From Clostridia bacterium (GTDB lineage Bacteria; Bacillota_A; Clostridia; Oscillospirales; CAG-272): 64,000 nt of DNA. The notes beneath the pieces are model-generated. The model was not told the DNA's origin. It saw nothing but the letters and a program-made list of their open reading frames with translations, and did not search any database. A program made the translations under genes and the position numbers. Positions 16,083 to 24,036 of this stretch are shown one piece after another (the stretch's first letter is position 1; each line of letters begins with the position of its first letter). The stretch is from the NCBI GenBank assembly GCA_017468115.1, contig JAFUJS010000002.1:1-64000 (forward strand), in the 5' to 3' direction.

Positions 16083-17770
16083 TATTCTACCTCAATAGTA
16101 AAGGTAAAAGAGTCCTTAGGCTCTTTTACAGAAATGTCAGTTAGATAAACCACACAGGTTTTAATTGGCTCGCCATTTTCGTCAAGCTCTAAGGCGTGCA
16201 GGTCCTCACTAAAGGAAGCATCGGCAAGAGCGCTGTCGAAGTAAATTGTAGCCTTGCCAATTTTAACAAAGCCACAGCCAACCTCCGGCTTAACATAGGA
16301 AACAAGTCTTTCGGTAAGTGTATTTACACCCTCAAAGCTATCGGTAATTGTAACCTTAGACTCCTCGGGCTTAAAGGCACGAGTGTACTTAGTTACCTCA
16401 GGCGCATCATAAGCAACTCTGAAGTCAACGGAGAACACGCCATCCTCAAAGCTTGTTGTTGGATAAGCCTCAGGAATATTAGCCTGATATTTGCCGTTAA
16501 TAATCGGCGCATTATGACCTCTTGATGAGGTTTCAAGATATGTATATCTTGTGCCGTGCTCAAAATACTGTCTTGTATAGGGCCTTGAACCCATATCAAT
16601 CAAAAGCTGCTCATTGTCAACGGAAAGAATGAAGGAGCCAACGTCATTGTGGTTGTGGCTCTCGCCATTACAGCCACCACGGGCACCAAGACCATACTTA
16701 GGAGTTCTCTTTACGTACCAGCCGCAGTTGCCCATATAGTATTCTGCATTCTTTGAAATGCTTTCGGAAACAAAGGAGCTGTCGTAGTATGTAAATGCTC
16801 TTACGCAGGACGGGAAGTAGTGCACCTCAATTGACATTTTGTCAGCAGGTGGCAGCTGCACAGAGTCCGGATAAAGTGTCTTTAAGCCATACATAAAGCC
16901 GGCAGGCACAGTAACTCCTGCGCCACAGTCGCCGTAGTTTACGATAACGCCCTTGTCAAGGAACAGCTTTTGCAAAAAGGTTGAGATTTTCTCAATCTTC
17001 TTGTCAGCAAGCAGGTCAACCTGACCATATGTAAACCTTTTTTGCATTTCAGCAAACTCGATATAATAGCTAAAGCCGTAGTTCCAGTAGCCCGGACCCT
17101 CAACGCAAACACCATCATCCTTGTAGGATGAAATGTAGCTTGCCATATCCTCGTTAAGTCTGTCCTTTGCCTTCTCGTAAAGCTCAGGACGGTTAAGCAT
17201 AATAGTACAGCCGACAGAGCCTGTGCAAACGGCAGTCCAGTTGTTCTGTCTGTATTCCCAGTGCCAGCGCTTAGCAAAAAACGGCTCGATTAGTCGTCTG
17301 TTAATTTCGTAGTCAATTCTTGACTTGATAAGTGGGTGCAGCCTGCCCTCAAGCATAACCTTAATCATAGCCAAGGCGTAGGACATAGAGGTTGCATCTA
17401 GGTCAAGCTCACAGTTGTCGTTTACCTCAATGTTTTCAATATGCGCAGGGAGCGCCCAAACATATTGGTCGCAAATTTCCCATATAGTGTCCTGTAAAAG
17501 CTCCAAATAATCCTCGTTTTCAGGATAGATAAGTGACATAAGAGCCATAGCATAAAGCCTGTGCTGACGAGCAAAGAAGGGTTTTTGATAGCTTGTTCTG
17601 TCGCCCTTTTCCTTGAAAAGACGAAACTTTGAAAACTTTGTTGTTTCGATTTCTCCAATGCAGAATTGGTTATAATCCCTTAAAACCGCATCAATTGCCA
17701 ATTTGTATTCAGGCTTATTTTTTACCTCTGCCCAAAATTTAGGGTCAGCCGCTTTTCCCAGTAAATTCAT
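16082..17770 (-). CDS. Heparinase II/III-like polysaccharide lyase family protein (paralogue B)
   Basis: 562 residues, full-length homologue of the downstream gene. It has the same two-domain plan: NNWTAVCTG (176-184), CVEGPGYWNYG (222-232), and NGESHNHNDVGSF with His372 and His374. HNAPIINGKYQANI matches HNVPIINGKEQANI in paralogue A. The pair arose by tandem duplication but has clearly diverged, so they may act on different linkages or on successive residues. No signal peptide. The start overlaps the stop of the sugar isomerase gene by 4 nt (ATGA). Confidence 0.85.
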   Translation of the reverse strand: MNLLGKAADPKFWAEVKNKPEYKLAIDAVLRDYNQFCIGEIETTKFSKFRLFKEKGDRTSYQKPFFARQHRLYAMALMSLIYPENEDYLELLQDTIWEICDQYVWALPAHIENIEVNDNCELDLDATSMSYALAMIKVMLEGRLHPLIKSRIDYEINRRLIEPFFAKRWHWEYRQNNWTAVCTGSVGCTIMLNRPELYEKAKDRLNEDMASYISSYKDDGVCVEGPGYWNYGFSYYIEFAEMQKRFTYGQVDLLADKKIEKISTFLQKLFLDKGVIVNYGDCGAGVTVPAGFMYGLKTLYPDSVQLPPADKMSIEVHYFPSCVRAFTYYDSSFVSESISKNAEYYMGNCGWYVKRTPKYGLGARGGCNGESHNHNDVGSFILSVDNEQLLIDMGSRPYTRQYFEHGTRYTYLETSSRGHNAPIINGKYQANIPEAYPTTSFEDGVFSVDFRVAYDAPEVTKYTRAFKPEESKVTITDSFEGVNTLTERLVSYVKPEVGCGFVKIGKATIYFDSALADASFSEDLHALELDENGEPIKTCVVYLTDISVKEPKDSFTFTIEVE

Positions 17771-18561
17771 TGTAGCTCTCCTATCAAATCATTAAGTGCT
17801 TTTGCCTCGGCTTTAAGAGAGTCAAGCTCTCCGTCAGGCATAAATTCAAGAAAGCAAATACGCTCATTTGCATTTTCGTCGTTTAGTATCTTAAGGTACT
17901 CACGCCACTGTGCCACACCCTCACTAAGCGGGTATTTTTTACCCTCTGTGTCCCAGTTAAATACATGCACATTTGTAATGTATGGTAAAAGAGCAGAAAG
18001 TGCTTCCTTGTTGTACTCAAAGGATTTTGCGTGGTTAGGCTGCCAATAAAGTCTTAGGTTTTCCTTGTTCACATCCTTAATGAATTTAAGTGTGTCGTGG
18101 TAGTCGTCGGTCAAGGTCTTAAAGTGGCATTCAACAGAAAGAGTAAGACCATATGCCATCGCCTTGTCGCAAAGCTCCTTGGCAATTCTTACAGTCCTTT
18201 CATAGCCCCTTTGGCAAATATACTGATCGCACCCCTTTTTGCAGCCGCAGTTTGGCCAGCCAAGCCAAACACGCACGGTTTTTGCACTAAGCCTTTTTGC
18301 GGTTTTAAGCATTTTGTCAAAGGGTAGTGGGTAATGCTCTCCACAATGGTACATAAAGCCGAAATAAGAGCCGTAGGACCCGCTCTTAAGTCCATAGCCG
18401 TGCATTTGTCTGCGCACAGCCTTGGCAAGACGAGTTTTACCCATCGGCACGTGGACATCGCCACCCCATTCAATATATTCAAGTCCTGCATCCTTGGATG
18501 CCTTTATAAGCTCTGTAACGCTTTTCTTTCTGAATGAAATAGAAACTAAGCCTGTTTTCAT
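17767..18561 (-). CDS. Sugar phosphate isomerase/epimerase-like TIM-barrel protein
   Basis: 264 residues of the xylose-isomerase-like/AP-endonuclease-2 barrel. Candidate metal ligands lie at the strand ends: SVECHFKTLTDD (Glu, His), YWQPNHAKS, NVHVFNWD and ICFLEFMPDGE (Glu). A Cys-rich insert, WPNCGCKKGCDQYICQRG, is unusual for the family. Such proteins isomerise or epimerise sugars, dehydrate inosose or eliminate 3-keto-glycosides, so the role could be processing of the product of the neighbouring lyases. GGAGAAAAAT is the ribosome binding site. First gene of the three-gene lyase segment. Confidence 0.8.
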   Translation of the reverse strand: MKTGLVSISFRKKSVTELIKASKDAGLEYIEWGGDVHVPMGKTRLAKAVRRQMHGYGLKSGSYGSYFGFMYHCGEHYPLPFDKMLKTAKRLSAKTVRVWLGWPNCGCKKGCDQYICQRGYERTVRIAKELCDKAMAYGLTLSVECHFKTLTDDYHDTLKFIKDVNKENLRLYWQPNHAKSFEYNKEALSALLPYITNVHVFNWDTEGKKYPLSEGVAQWREYLKILNDENANERICFLEFMPDGELDSLKAEAKALNDLIGELQ

Positions 18562-18629
18562 ATTTTTCTCCTAAAGGGCAAAAAGCTCGCCCCCTGTGTC
18601 TATTTTTGACACTAAATTGCTAAGATAAA

Positions 18630-18661
18630 GGGCACCGTCCGCAAGAATGAGGACTGCGCCC
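18630..18661 (-). promoter_or_regulatory. Imperfect hairpin in the operon spacer
   Basis: On the minus strand, GGGCGCAGTCC pairs with GGACGGTGCCC (9 of 11). A second small stem GTGTC/GACAC follows nearer the next gene. This 110-nt spacer divides the reductase and lyase halves. The hairpin could be an RNA processing or attenuation site; no T-run makes it a clear terminator. Confidence 0.4.
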
Positions 18662-18671
18662 CGCTGTTTGT

Positions 18672-20627
18672 TTAATAAATGTTTTTTGTTTCTCTATAAT
18701 CACGCCATACGTTTTCAAAAAATCCGCCACCCTCTGGAAGAGGTCTTACAGGACGGGCACCGCCGCCCATGCTTCCATTGGAGTAGGTAATTTCAAAAAC
18801 TACGTCGTTAAGTGCGCCATCATCAAGCTCAAAGCGGAAACTGTCGCCCATTTTCGCAGGAGCGGTGCCATTTTGAGAGGTGTACATTGCAGAGCCACGG
18901 GATTTTCCGCCGGCACGTGTATAGGTAACCATTGATGTTGTGTACATTATCTCGCCGATAAGAGCATCTCTCAAGCGATATGCAAGGTAAAGCTTATGCT
19001 CCTTGTCAACCTTAACAAGAGCGTTAAAGTCGTCAAGTGCCGAGAAAAACTCCTTTAGCGCATCATCGAATCTCGATGCGTTTCTGATAGGACCGGCAAC
19101 CTCATCCATAAGCCTTTGATATTTTTCGGTAAGGGCAAGGACGTTGTCCTCACTGCCCAAAATGCTTCTTGTAATTTCAAGATGCTTATTAACTGCATTT
19201 TCTGCCGTCTTATCAAAGTCTTCCTTGCTTGCAAGTGGGTTTTCCATATGCTTGGAAATATACTGCGCGCATCTCATTGAGCCAACCTGACCCGCATTAA
19301 GAGCGCTGCCGCCCGGACGGTAAACGCCGTGGCTGCCTGCAACCTCTCCGCAAGCAAACAGGTGAGGCACATTTGTTTGCCACCACATATCAATATCAAG
19401 TCCGCCGTTGTTGTGCTGCGCACAAAGTGCAATTTCCAGCATTTCCTTTTCAAGGTCAACACCCTTGGACAAATATAGGTCATATGCAGGCATATTCATA
19501 AACTGAAGCCTTGCAAGAGGAGTGCCAAAGCATGCGTGTGCGTTTTCAAGATACTCCCTTGCCTCGCTATCTAGCTTGTCGTATGGAAGCTCCTCAAGAC
19601 CGTAGGGGTTCTTTCTGAAGTCAAGATAAACACGTCTGCCCTTGATAACGTTTTCACGGAAAATCAAAAGGTCGATTATTGAAGAGCCGCTTAGCACCTT
19701 CTTGCAGTCAAATGGCCACTCATAGCCCTTTCTGAACACCTTGGAAAGGCAGGTGCCAATATCGTCAAAATAGTCATTTAGAAACTCGTACTCGTTGCCC
19801 TCACTGTCAACGGAAACAAAGCGGGGAAGGACCTGCATATATGTGCCCGATACATTCCAGCGTGGAGCTGTTGAGGCAAGACCATACTGCCATTCGGTAA
19901 GGTTTTTACCCTTAACGCCGGCCTCAAAGGCAACACCGGACGCACCGTGATGACCAAGAGGATAAACCGTGTTAGAGTAAATACCCGCAGGACCGCCTGT
20001 TGCGCAAATTGTGTTTTCCGCATTAAAGAGAACAAAGCGGTCATTTTCTCCTGTTGATACCTTGTTAAGACACAAAATACCTACACAGGTGTCGCCATTT
20101 TTGATAAATTCTATAACCTGTAGCTTGTCGTAAATTTTAATTTCACGGCGGTTTACCTCTTTTTCGAGGCACTCGGTCATCATCTTTGAGGTAAGGGGAC
20201 CAACGCTTGTAGCCCTGGCCCTCGGGTCGTGGTCGGTTTTGTAGCCGACATATTCTCCATAGCGATTTACAGGAAATTCAACACCAAGCTCACAAAGGTG
20301 TAAAAAGCAGGGCACAGAAAGCGCCGCCTCTGCATAAGCAATATCGCCGTCAACGCATTTTCCGTTAAAGAAGTCCTGCGCCATAGCCTTTGGGGAGTCC
20401 GGGTAGTCGGCACAAAGGTTCATTTTATAGTAGGTCTGCTTATCAGAGCCTGTGTTACGAGAGGTACCCATATTAATGCCCTCTGTAACAATGGCAATAT
20501 CATTAACACCATAGTCGCTAAGACGTAGCGCCGCATTGTAGCCGGCAGCACCTGTGCCGACAATAACTGTGTTCAGCTGTACACACTTAACATTGGCGCC
20601 GTTATATTTAACAGTTGTTTCAGTCAT
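18672..20627 (-). CDS. FAD-dependent fumarate reductase/succinate dehydrogenase-like flavoprotein
   Basis: 651 residues. The N-terminal dinucleotide-binding motif is TVIVGTGAAGYNAAL. NMGTSRNTGSDKQTYYK is the FAD-contact segment, ATGGPAGIYSNTVYPLGHHG the substrate/FAD core, and GEVAGSHGVYRPGGSALNAG the second FAD motif. No heme or FMN-binding domain is attached, so electrons must come from a partner, perhaps the reductase encoded two genes upstream. Relatives reduce conjugated double bonds (fumarate, urocanate, acrylates) or oxidise amines and acids. A C-terminal segment of about 70 residues (GTAPAKMGDSFRFELDD and the Gly/Pro-rich end) is not one I recognise. RBS ATGGAGC; 14 nt after the SDR gene. 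Confidence 0.83.
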   Translation of the reverse strand: MTETTVKYNGANVKCVQLNTVIVGTGAAGYNAALRLSDYGVNDIAIVTEGINMGTSRNTGSDKQTYYKMNLCADYPDSPKAMAQDFFNGKCVDGDIAYAEAALSVPCFLHLCELGVEFPVNRYGEYVGYKTDHDPRARATSVGPLTSKMMTECLEKEVNRREIKIYDKLQVIEFIKNGDTCVGILCLNKVSTGENDRFVLFNAENTICATGGPAGIYSNTVYPLGHHGASGVAFEAGVKGKNLTEWQYGLASTAPRWNVSGTYMQVLPRFVSVDSEGNEYEFLNDYFDDIGTCLSKVFRKGYEWPFDCKKVLSGSSIIDLLIFRENVIKGRRVYLDFRKNPYGLEELPYDKLDSEAREYLENAHACFGTPLARLQFMNMPAYDLYLSKGVDLEKEMLEIALCAQHNNGGLDIDMWWQTNVPHLFACGEVAGSHGVYRPGGSALNAGQVGSMRCAQYISKHMENPLASKEDFDKTAENAVNKHLEITRSILGSEDNVLALTEKYQRLMDEVAGPIRNASRFDDALKEFFSALDDFNALVKVDKEHKLYLAYRLRDALIGEIMYTTSMVTYTRAGGKSRGSAMYTSQNGTAPAKMGDSFRFELDDGALNDVVFEITYSNGSMGGGARPVRPLPEGGGFFENVWRDYRETKNIY

Positions 20628-20641
20628 AAAAGCTCCATTTA

Positions 20642-21397
20642 TTATAATCTTTGAATGTGCATACCGCCGTCAACTATAATTGACTGACCGGTTGTGTAGC
20701 CCAGCATACCGGAGGAAAGGGTGTAAATTGCGTTTGCGCAATCCTCGGGAAGTCCCCATCTTCCAAGCGGAACAAGACCGCCTGCAATAAGGTTGTCGTA
20801 TTTTTCCTTAACCTTTTCGGTCATGCCTGTTGCAATGATGCCGGGGCAAATTTCGTTAACTGTGATGCCCTCGGAGGCAAGTCTGTCTGCAAATAGCTTT
20901 GTAATCATAGTAGCGCCTGCCTTGGAAATGCAATACTCGCCACGGCTGGTTGAGGATGTATAAGCAGAGCAGGAGGAAACGTTTACAATGTAGCCCTTAA
21001 TGCCACCCTCTGCCTCTTGCTTAATCATCTGGTTAGCGCAAAGCTGGGTTAGGAAAAGTGTACCCTTTGTGTTGATGTCCATAACAAAGTCGTAGCTTTC
21101 CTCGGTCATTTCGAGAATGTCGTTTCTTACCTTCGGTGCAACGCCTGCAACGTTTACAAGCACGTCGATTCTTCCAAATTTCTCAAGAGCAGAATTAACA
21201 AGATTAGCTCTGTCCTCGCCCGATGCAAGGTTACCCTTAACATAAACGAGATTTTCCATATTACAGAACTTTTCTGCAACCTTGTCGGCGTCCAAAATAT
21301 CCATAGCTACAATAGCGTAGCCCTCTTTGTTAAACTTTTCAACAGTTGCGTAGCCGATACCGCCGGCAGCACCTGTAATAATAGCAACCTTTTTCAT
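20642..21397 (-). CDS. Short-chain dehydrogenase/reductase
   Basis: 251 residues, a classical SDR. TGAAGGIG (8-15) binds NAD(P), VNVAGVAP is the NNAG-type motif, and the catalytic Ser141/142, Tyr155 and Lys159 are in NVSSCSAY and EYCISKAG. The Asp after beta-2 (AMDILDADKV) suggests NAD(H) preference. C-terminal IIVDGGMH is typical. It probably oxidises or reduces a hydroxyl of the operon's substrate. Only 3 nt separate it from the reductase gene upstream. Confidence 0.9.
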   Translation of the reverse strand: MKKVAIITGAAGGIGYATVEKFNKEGYAIVAMDILDADKVAEKFCNMENLVYVKGNLASGEDRANLVNSALEKFGRIDVLVNVAGVAPKVRNDILEMTEESYDFVMDINTKGTLFLTQLCANQMIKQEAEGGIKGYIVNVSSCSAYTSSTSRGEYCISKAGATMITKLFADRLASEGITVNEICPGIIATGMTEKVKEKYDNLIAGGLVPLGRWGLPEDCANAIYTLSSGMLGYTTGQSIIVDGGMHIQRL

Positions 21398-21400
21398 AAA

Positions 21401-22726
21401 TTACTCCTTACCTAAAACGAATTTCTTATAAAGAGGCGCATAAACCTCGTTATCACGGATAACACAGCCCGGTGTACCACCCGGCTTTCTCATAATTTCA
21501 GTACATTTACTACAGCAAATGCAAAGCTTATTAGGGTCTAAATTTGCACCGCTTGTAATAGCGTTGGCGCAATCTGGATAAGCAAGGGTCTGCCTGCCAT
21601 AGCCGGCAAAGTCAAACTTGCCCTCCTTCATATAGCCTGCACAAACATTGGCACTAACAGCGCCAAGGAAGGAAATACCTGAGGAAATAACAGGTGTGTC
21701 CTTGATTTCCTGCTTGATTTCTCCAATGCCGTCGAGCATTCTCTGAACACCGAACATCGGGTGCTCCGGTGGCTCATAGCCGCCCTTGGAGTATGGACGG
21801 TTAACGTGTGGGTTAAAGTATGGGTTACCCATTGTCATATCAATAAGGTCAATGCCGTCAGCCACAAGCTGCTTAACAAGCATTTTTGACTCGGTAAGGT
21901 TAGGCTCAATGCCACAGCCCTCTTTAACAGCAAAGCCGTATGGGTAAGGGAATCCGTCGTAAACATTAAGTCTTGATGTAATAATAAAGTCCTTGCCTGT
22001 AAGAATTTTTGCCTGTTTTACAGCCCCGGTCAGCAACCTTGTGCGGTTTTCAAAGCTACCGCCGTATTTGCCCTCACGCTCGTATGCGGAAAGAAGCTCG
22101 CTAAGCAGGTATCTGTGACAGCTCTTAATATCTGCGCCGTCAAAGCCCAGCTCCTTTGCCCAAACAGCGCCGTTTACAAGCGCCTCGCCAAGCGTGTCAA
22201 GATAATCGTCGGTTACAATTCTTGACTTATCAATAGGGTTGTCCTTTTCAAAAATAGGATTATTGTAAGCAATAAGCGGGGCAGGGGTACCCTCAGGCTT
22301 AGAATATCTGCCGGAGTGGGTAAGCTGAACAATAACAATAGGCTCAAAGCCGTTTGCCTTAATACCCTCTTCCTTAATATCACAAACAATTCTCTTAAAA
22401 TCGTCCTCGGTTTTCTTAGTTAAGTACATTTGGCGTGGATTAGCACGGCCCTCGCCTAAAACAGCGGTAGCCTCAAACCAAATAATACCTGCGCCACCTC
22501 TTGCAAAGCGAAGATATCTTCTCTTAGTAAGCTCGTCCGGTGCACCGTCAAGGGTGCCGTCGCAGCCCTCCATAGCCTGATATACAACTCTGTTATGTAC
22601 AGTTTTGCCGGCAATAACCATCTTTTCCTTTAATGGAGAAATATCCTCACTATATGGGAATGTGGTGCCGGACTCTTGACACATTTGAAGAAAGGCTTCC
22701 TTACTTTGTGGAACATTATATGCCAT
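21401..22726 (-). CDS. NADH:flavin oxidoreductase / old yellow enzyme-like, Fe-S cysteine motif, no C-terminal flavin domain
   Basis: 441 residues. An OYE-type TIM barrel with VQLTHSGRYS, ELGFDGADIKSCHRYLLSELLS, and EREGKYGGSFENRTRL as FMN and substrate loops. CICCSKCTEIMRKPGGTPGC resembles the 4Fe-4S cysteine cluster of 2,4-dienoyl-CoA reductase and BaiCD/BaiH-type enzymes. Those relatives continue with about 250 residues of FAD/NADH domains, which are absent here. The protein may therefore work with the separate flavoprotein of this operon. Likely chemistry is reduction of an activated C=C. First gene of the operon, RBS AGAGGTGA, promoter at 22761-22789. Confidence 0.82.
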   Translation of the reverse strand: MAYNVPQSKEAFLQMCQESGTTFPYSEDISPLKEKMVIAGKTVHNRVVYQAMEGCDGTLDGAPDELTKRRYLRFARGGAGIIWFEATAVLGEGRANPRQMYLTKKTEDDFKRIVCDIKEEGIKANGFEPIVIVQLTHSGRYSKPEGTPAPLIAYNNPIFEKDNPIDKSRIVTDDYLDTLGEALVNGAVWAKELGFDGADIKSCHRYLLSELLSAYEREGKYGGSFENRTRLLTGAVKQAKILTGKDFIITSRLNVYDGFPYPYGFAVKEGCGIEPNLTESKMLVKQLVADGIDLIDMTMGNPYFNPHVNRPYSKGGYEPPEHPMFGVQRMLDGIGEIKQEIKDTPVISSGISFLGAVSANVCAGYMKEGKFDFAGYGRQTLAYPDCANAITSGANLDPNKLCICCSKCTEIMRKPGGTPGCVIRDNEVYAPLYKKFVLGKE

Positions 22727-22760
22727 AATTCACCTCTATAATATAATAATATCTAATATG

Positions 22761-22789
22761 ATGTTACCATAATATGTAAGCTTTGTCAA
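22761..22789 (-). promoter_or_regulatory. Promoter of the reductase/lyase operon
   Basis: Minus strand: TTGACA (22784-22789), 17 bp, TAACAT (22761-22766). Confidence 0.7.
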
Positions 22790-22808
22790 GAAAAACGGGC
22801 AAAAAGCC

Positions 22809-22829
22809 TTTACTTTTTCTAAAAGTAAA
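22809..22829. promoter_or_regulatory. Perfect 9-bp inverted repeat in the divergent promoter region
   Basis: TTTACTTTT and AAAAGTAAA flank a 3-nt centre between the two divergent genes. It lies 20 bp behind one -35 and 17 bp behind a TTGACA (22846-22851) facing the plus-strand gene, so it is well placed to be an operator for both. No regulator gene is adjacent. Confidence 0.5.
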
Positions 22830-22919
22830 AAAACACTCAAAAACCTTGACAAATACTGTGTTTTGTGCAAAAATAGACATAGTGAATAAAGGCGAAAGCC
22901 AAGTTAAGGTAGGGCACAA

Positions 22920-23930
22920 ATGAGAGCTGTTTATTTAGTTAACAAAAAGAGCAATGTTGACTATGTTTACTCAAAGGAAAGCCAAGAGAGAATTAAAAGG
23001 CTTGTAGATATAGACGAGGAAATCTATTGTCAAGAGGACCTTGAGGCAAATCCGGAGGGCTTTAAGGACGTAGAATACGTATTTTCCACATGGTCCATGC
23101 CCGGTGGTGGCGAGGACAAGGATGATTTTGCAAGGTTTTTCCCAAACTGCAAGGCGTTTTTCTATGCCGCAGGCTCAGTAAAATATTTTGCAGACCATTG
23201 GCTCGATAAGGGTATCAGAATTTTCAGTGCATTTGCCGCAAACGCAATTCCTGTTGCGGAATATTCCGTTGCACAAATTCTTTTGGCAAACAAGGGCTTC
23301 TTCCACGCATCAAGAATGTTTAACTGTCCACAAAAGCACGGCGAGGCGTGGGATGTTTCAAAGAAGCACTGCGGTAACTATGATGCAAAAATCGGCATCA
23401 TTGGTGCAGGTATGATAGGAAGAAAGGTTATAGAGCTTCTAAAGCCCTATAAACTGAATATTTTGGTGTTCGATAAATTCCTTTCAGAGGAGCAAATTGC
23501 GACACTGGATGCCACAAAAGCCACCTTGGAGGAGATTTTTGAGACCTGTGATGTAGTTTCCAACCACCTTGCAAATGTACCGGCAACTGTTGGTATGCTG
23601 AATGGTGAGCATTTTGCTAAAATGAAGGAATATGCCACATTTATTAATACCGGAAGAGGTGCGCAAATTTGCGAGGACGAGATGCTTAGCGTTCTTAGTC
23701 AGAGAAAGGATATAACAGCCCTTCTTGACGTAACTGTGGATGAGCCGCCGGTCGAGGATAGCTTGTTCTATACTCTTGAAAATGTTGTTTTGACTCCACA
23801 TATTGCAGGTAGCCAGGCAAACGAGGTTCAACGTATGTCAGAGCTTGTTGTCGACCAATTTGAAAACCTTCTTGCAGGCAAGCCAACCCAGTACGAGATT
23901 ACTAAGGAAATGCTTGCTAAAATGGCATAA
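22920..23930 (+). CDS. D-isomer-specific 2-hydroxyacid dehydrogenase family protein
   Basis: 336 residues. NAD-binding motif IGIIGAGMIGRKV (158-170), followed by Asp185 for NAD preference. Catalytic Arg246 in NTGRGAQ, Glu275 in TVDEPP and His294 in TPHIAGS are all present. The family interconverts 2-hydroxy and 2-oxo acids or reduces glyoxylate-like products. It is transcribed away from the reductase/lyase operon across a shared control region, so it could finish the same pathway by reducing an oxo-acid product. The upstream TTGACA has only a weak -10. The exact substrate is unknown. Confidence 0.87.
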   Translation: MRAVYLVNKKSNVDYVYSKESQERIKRLVDIDEEIYCQEDLEANPEGFKDVEYVFSTWSMPGGGEDKDDFARFFPNCKAFFYAAGSVKYFADHWLDKGIRIFSAFAANAIPVAEYSVAQILLANKGFFHASRMFNCPQKHGEAWDVSKKHCGNYDAKIGIIGAGMIGRKVIELLKPYKLNILVFDKFLSEEQIATLDATKATLEEIFETCDVVSNHLANVPATVGMLNGEHFAKMKEYATFINTGRGAQICEDEMLSVLSQRKDITALLDVTVDEPPVEDSLFYTLENVVLTPHIAGSQANEVQRMSELVVDQFENLLAGKPTQYEITKEMLAKMA

Positions 23931-23963
23931 AACAGACACTCCCTGCCACTTTTTATAAAAAAC

Positions 23964-23996
23964 AGCCCTTGACAGCTTGCTTGTCAAGGGCTTTTG
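23964..23996 (+). terminator. Intrinsic terminator after the dehydrogenase gene
   Basis: An 11-bp stem AGCCCTTGACA / TGTCAAGGGCT with a 7-nt loop, then TTTTG. Confidence 0.82.
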
Positions 23997-24005
23997 TGTA
24001 TAATT

Positions 24006-24035
24006 AAAAAATCGCCGCGGTTTGTGGCGATTTTT
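24006..24035 (-). terminator. Intrinsic terminator of the minus-strand membrane protein gene
   Basis: The stem AAAAATCGCC / GGCGATTTTT lies immediately after the stop codon. Confidence 0.82.
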
Positions 24036-24036
24036 A

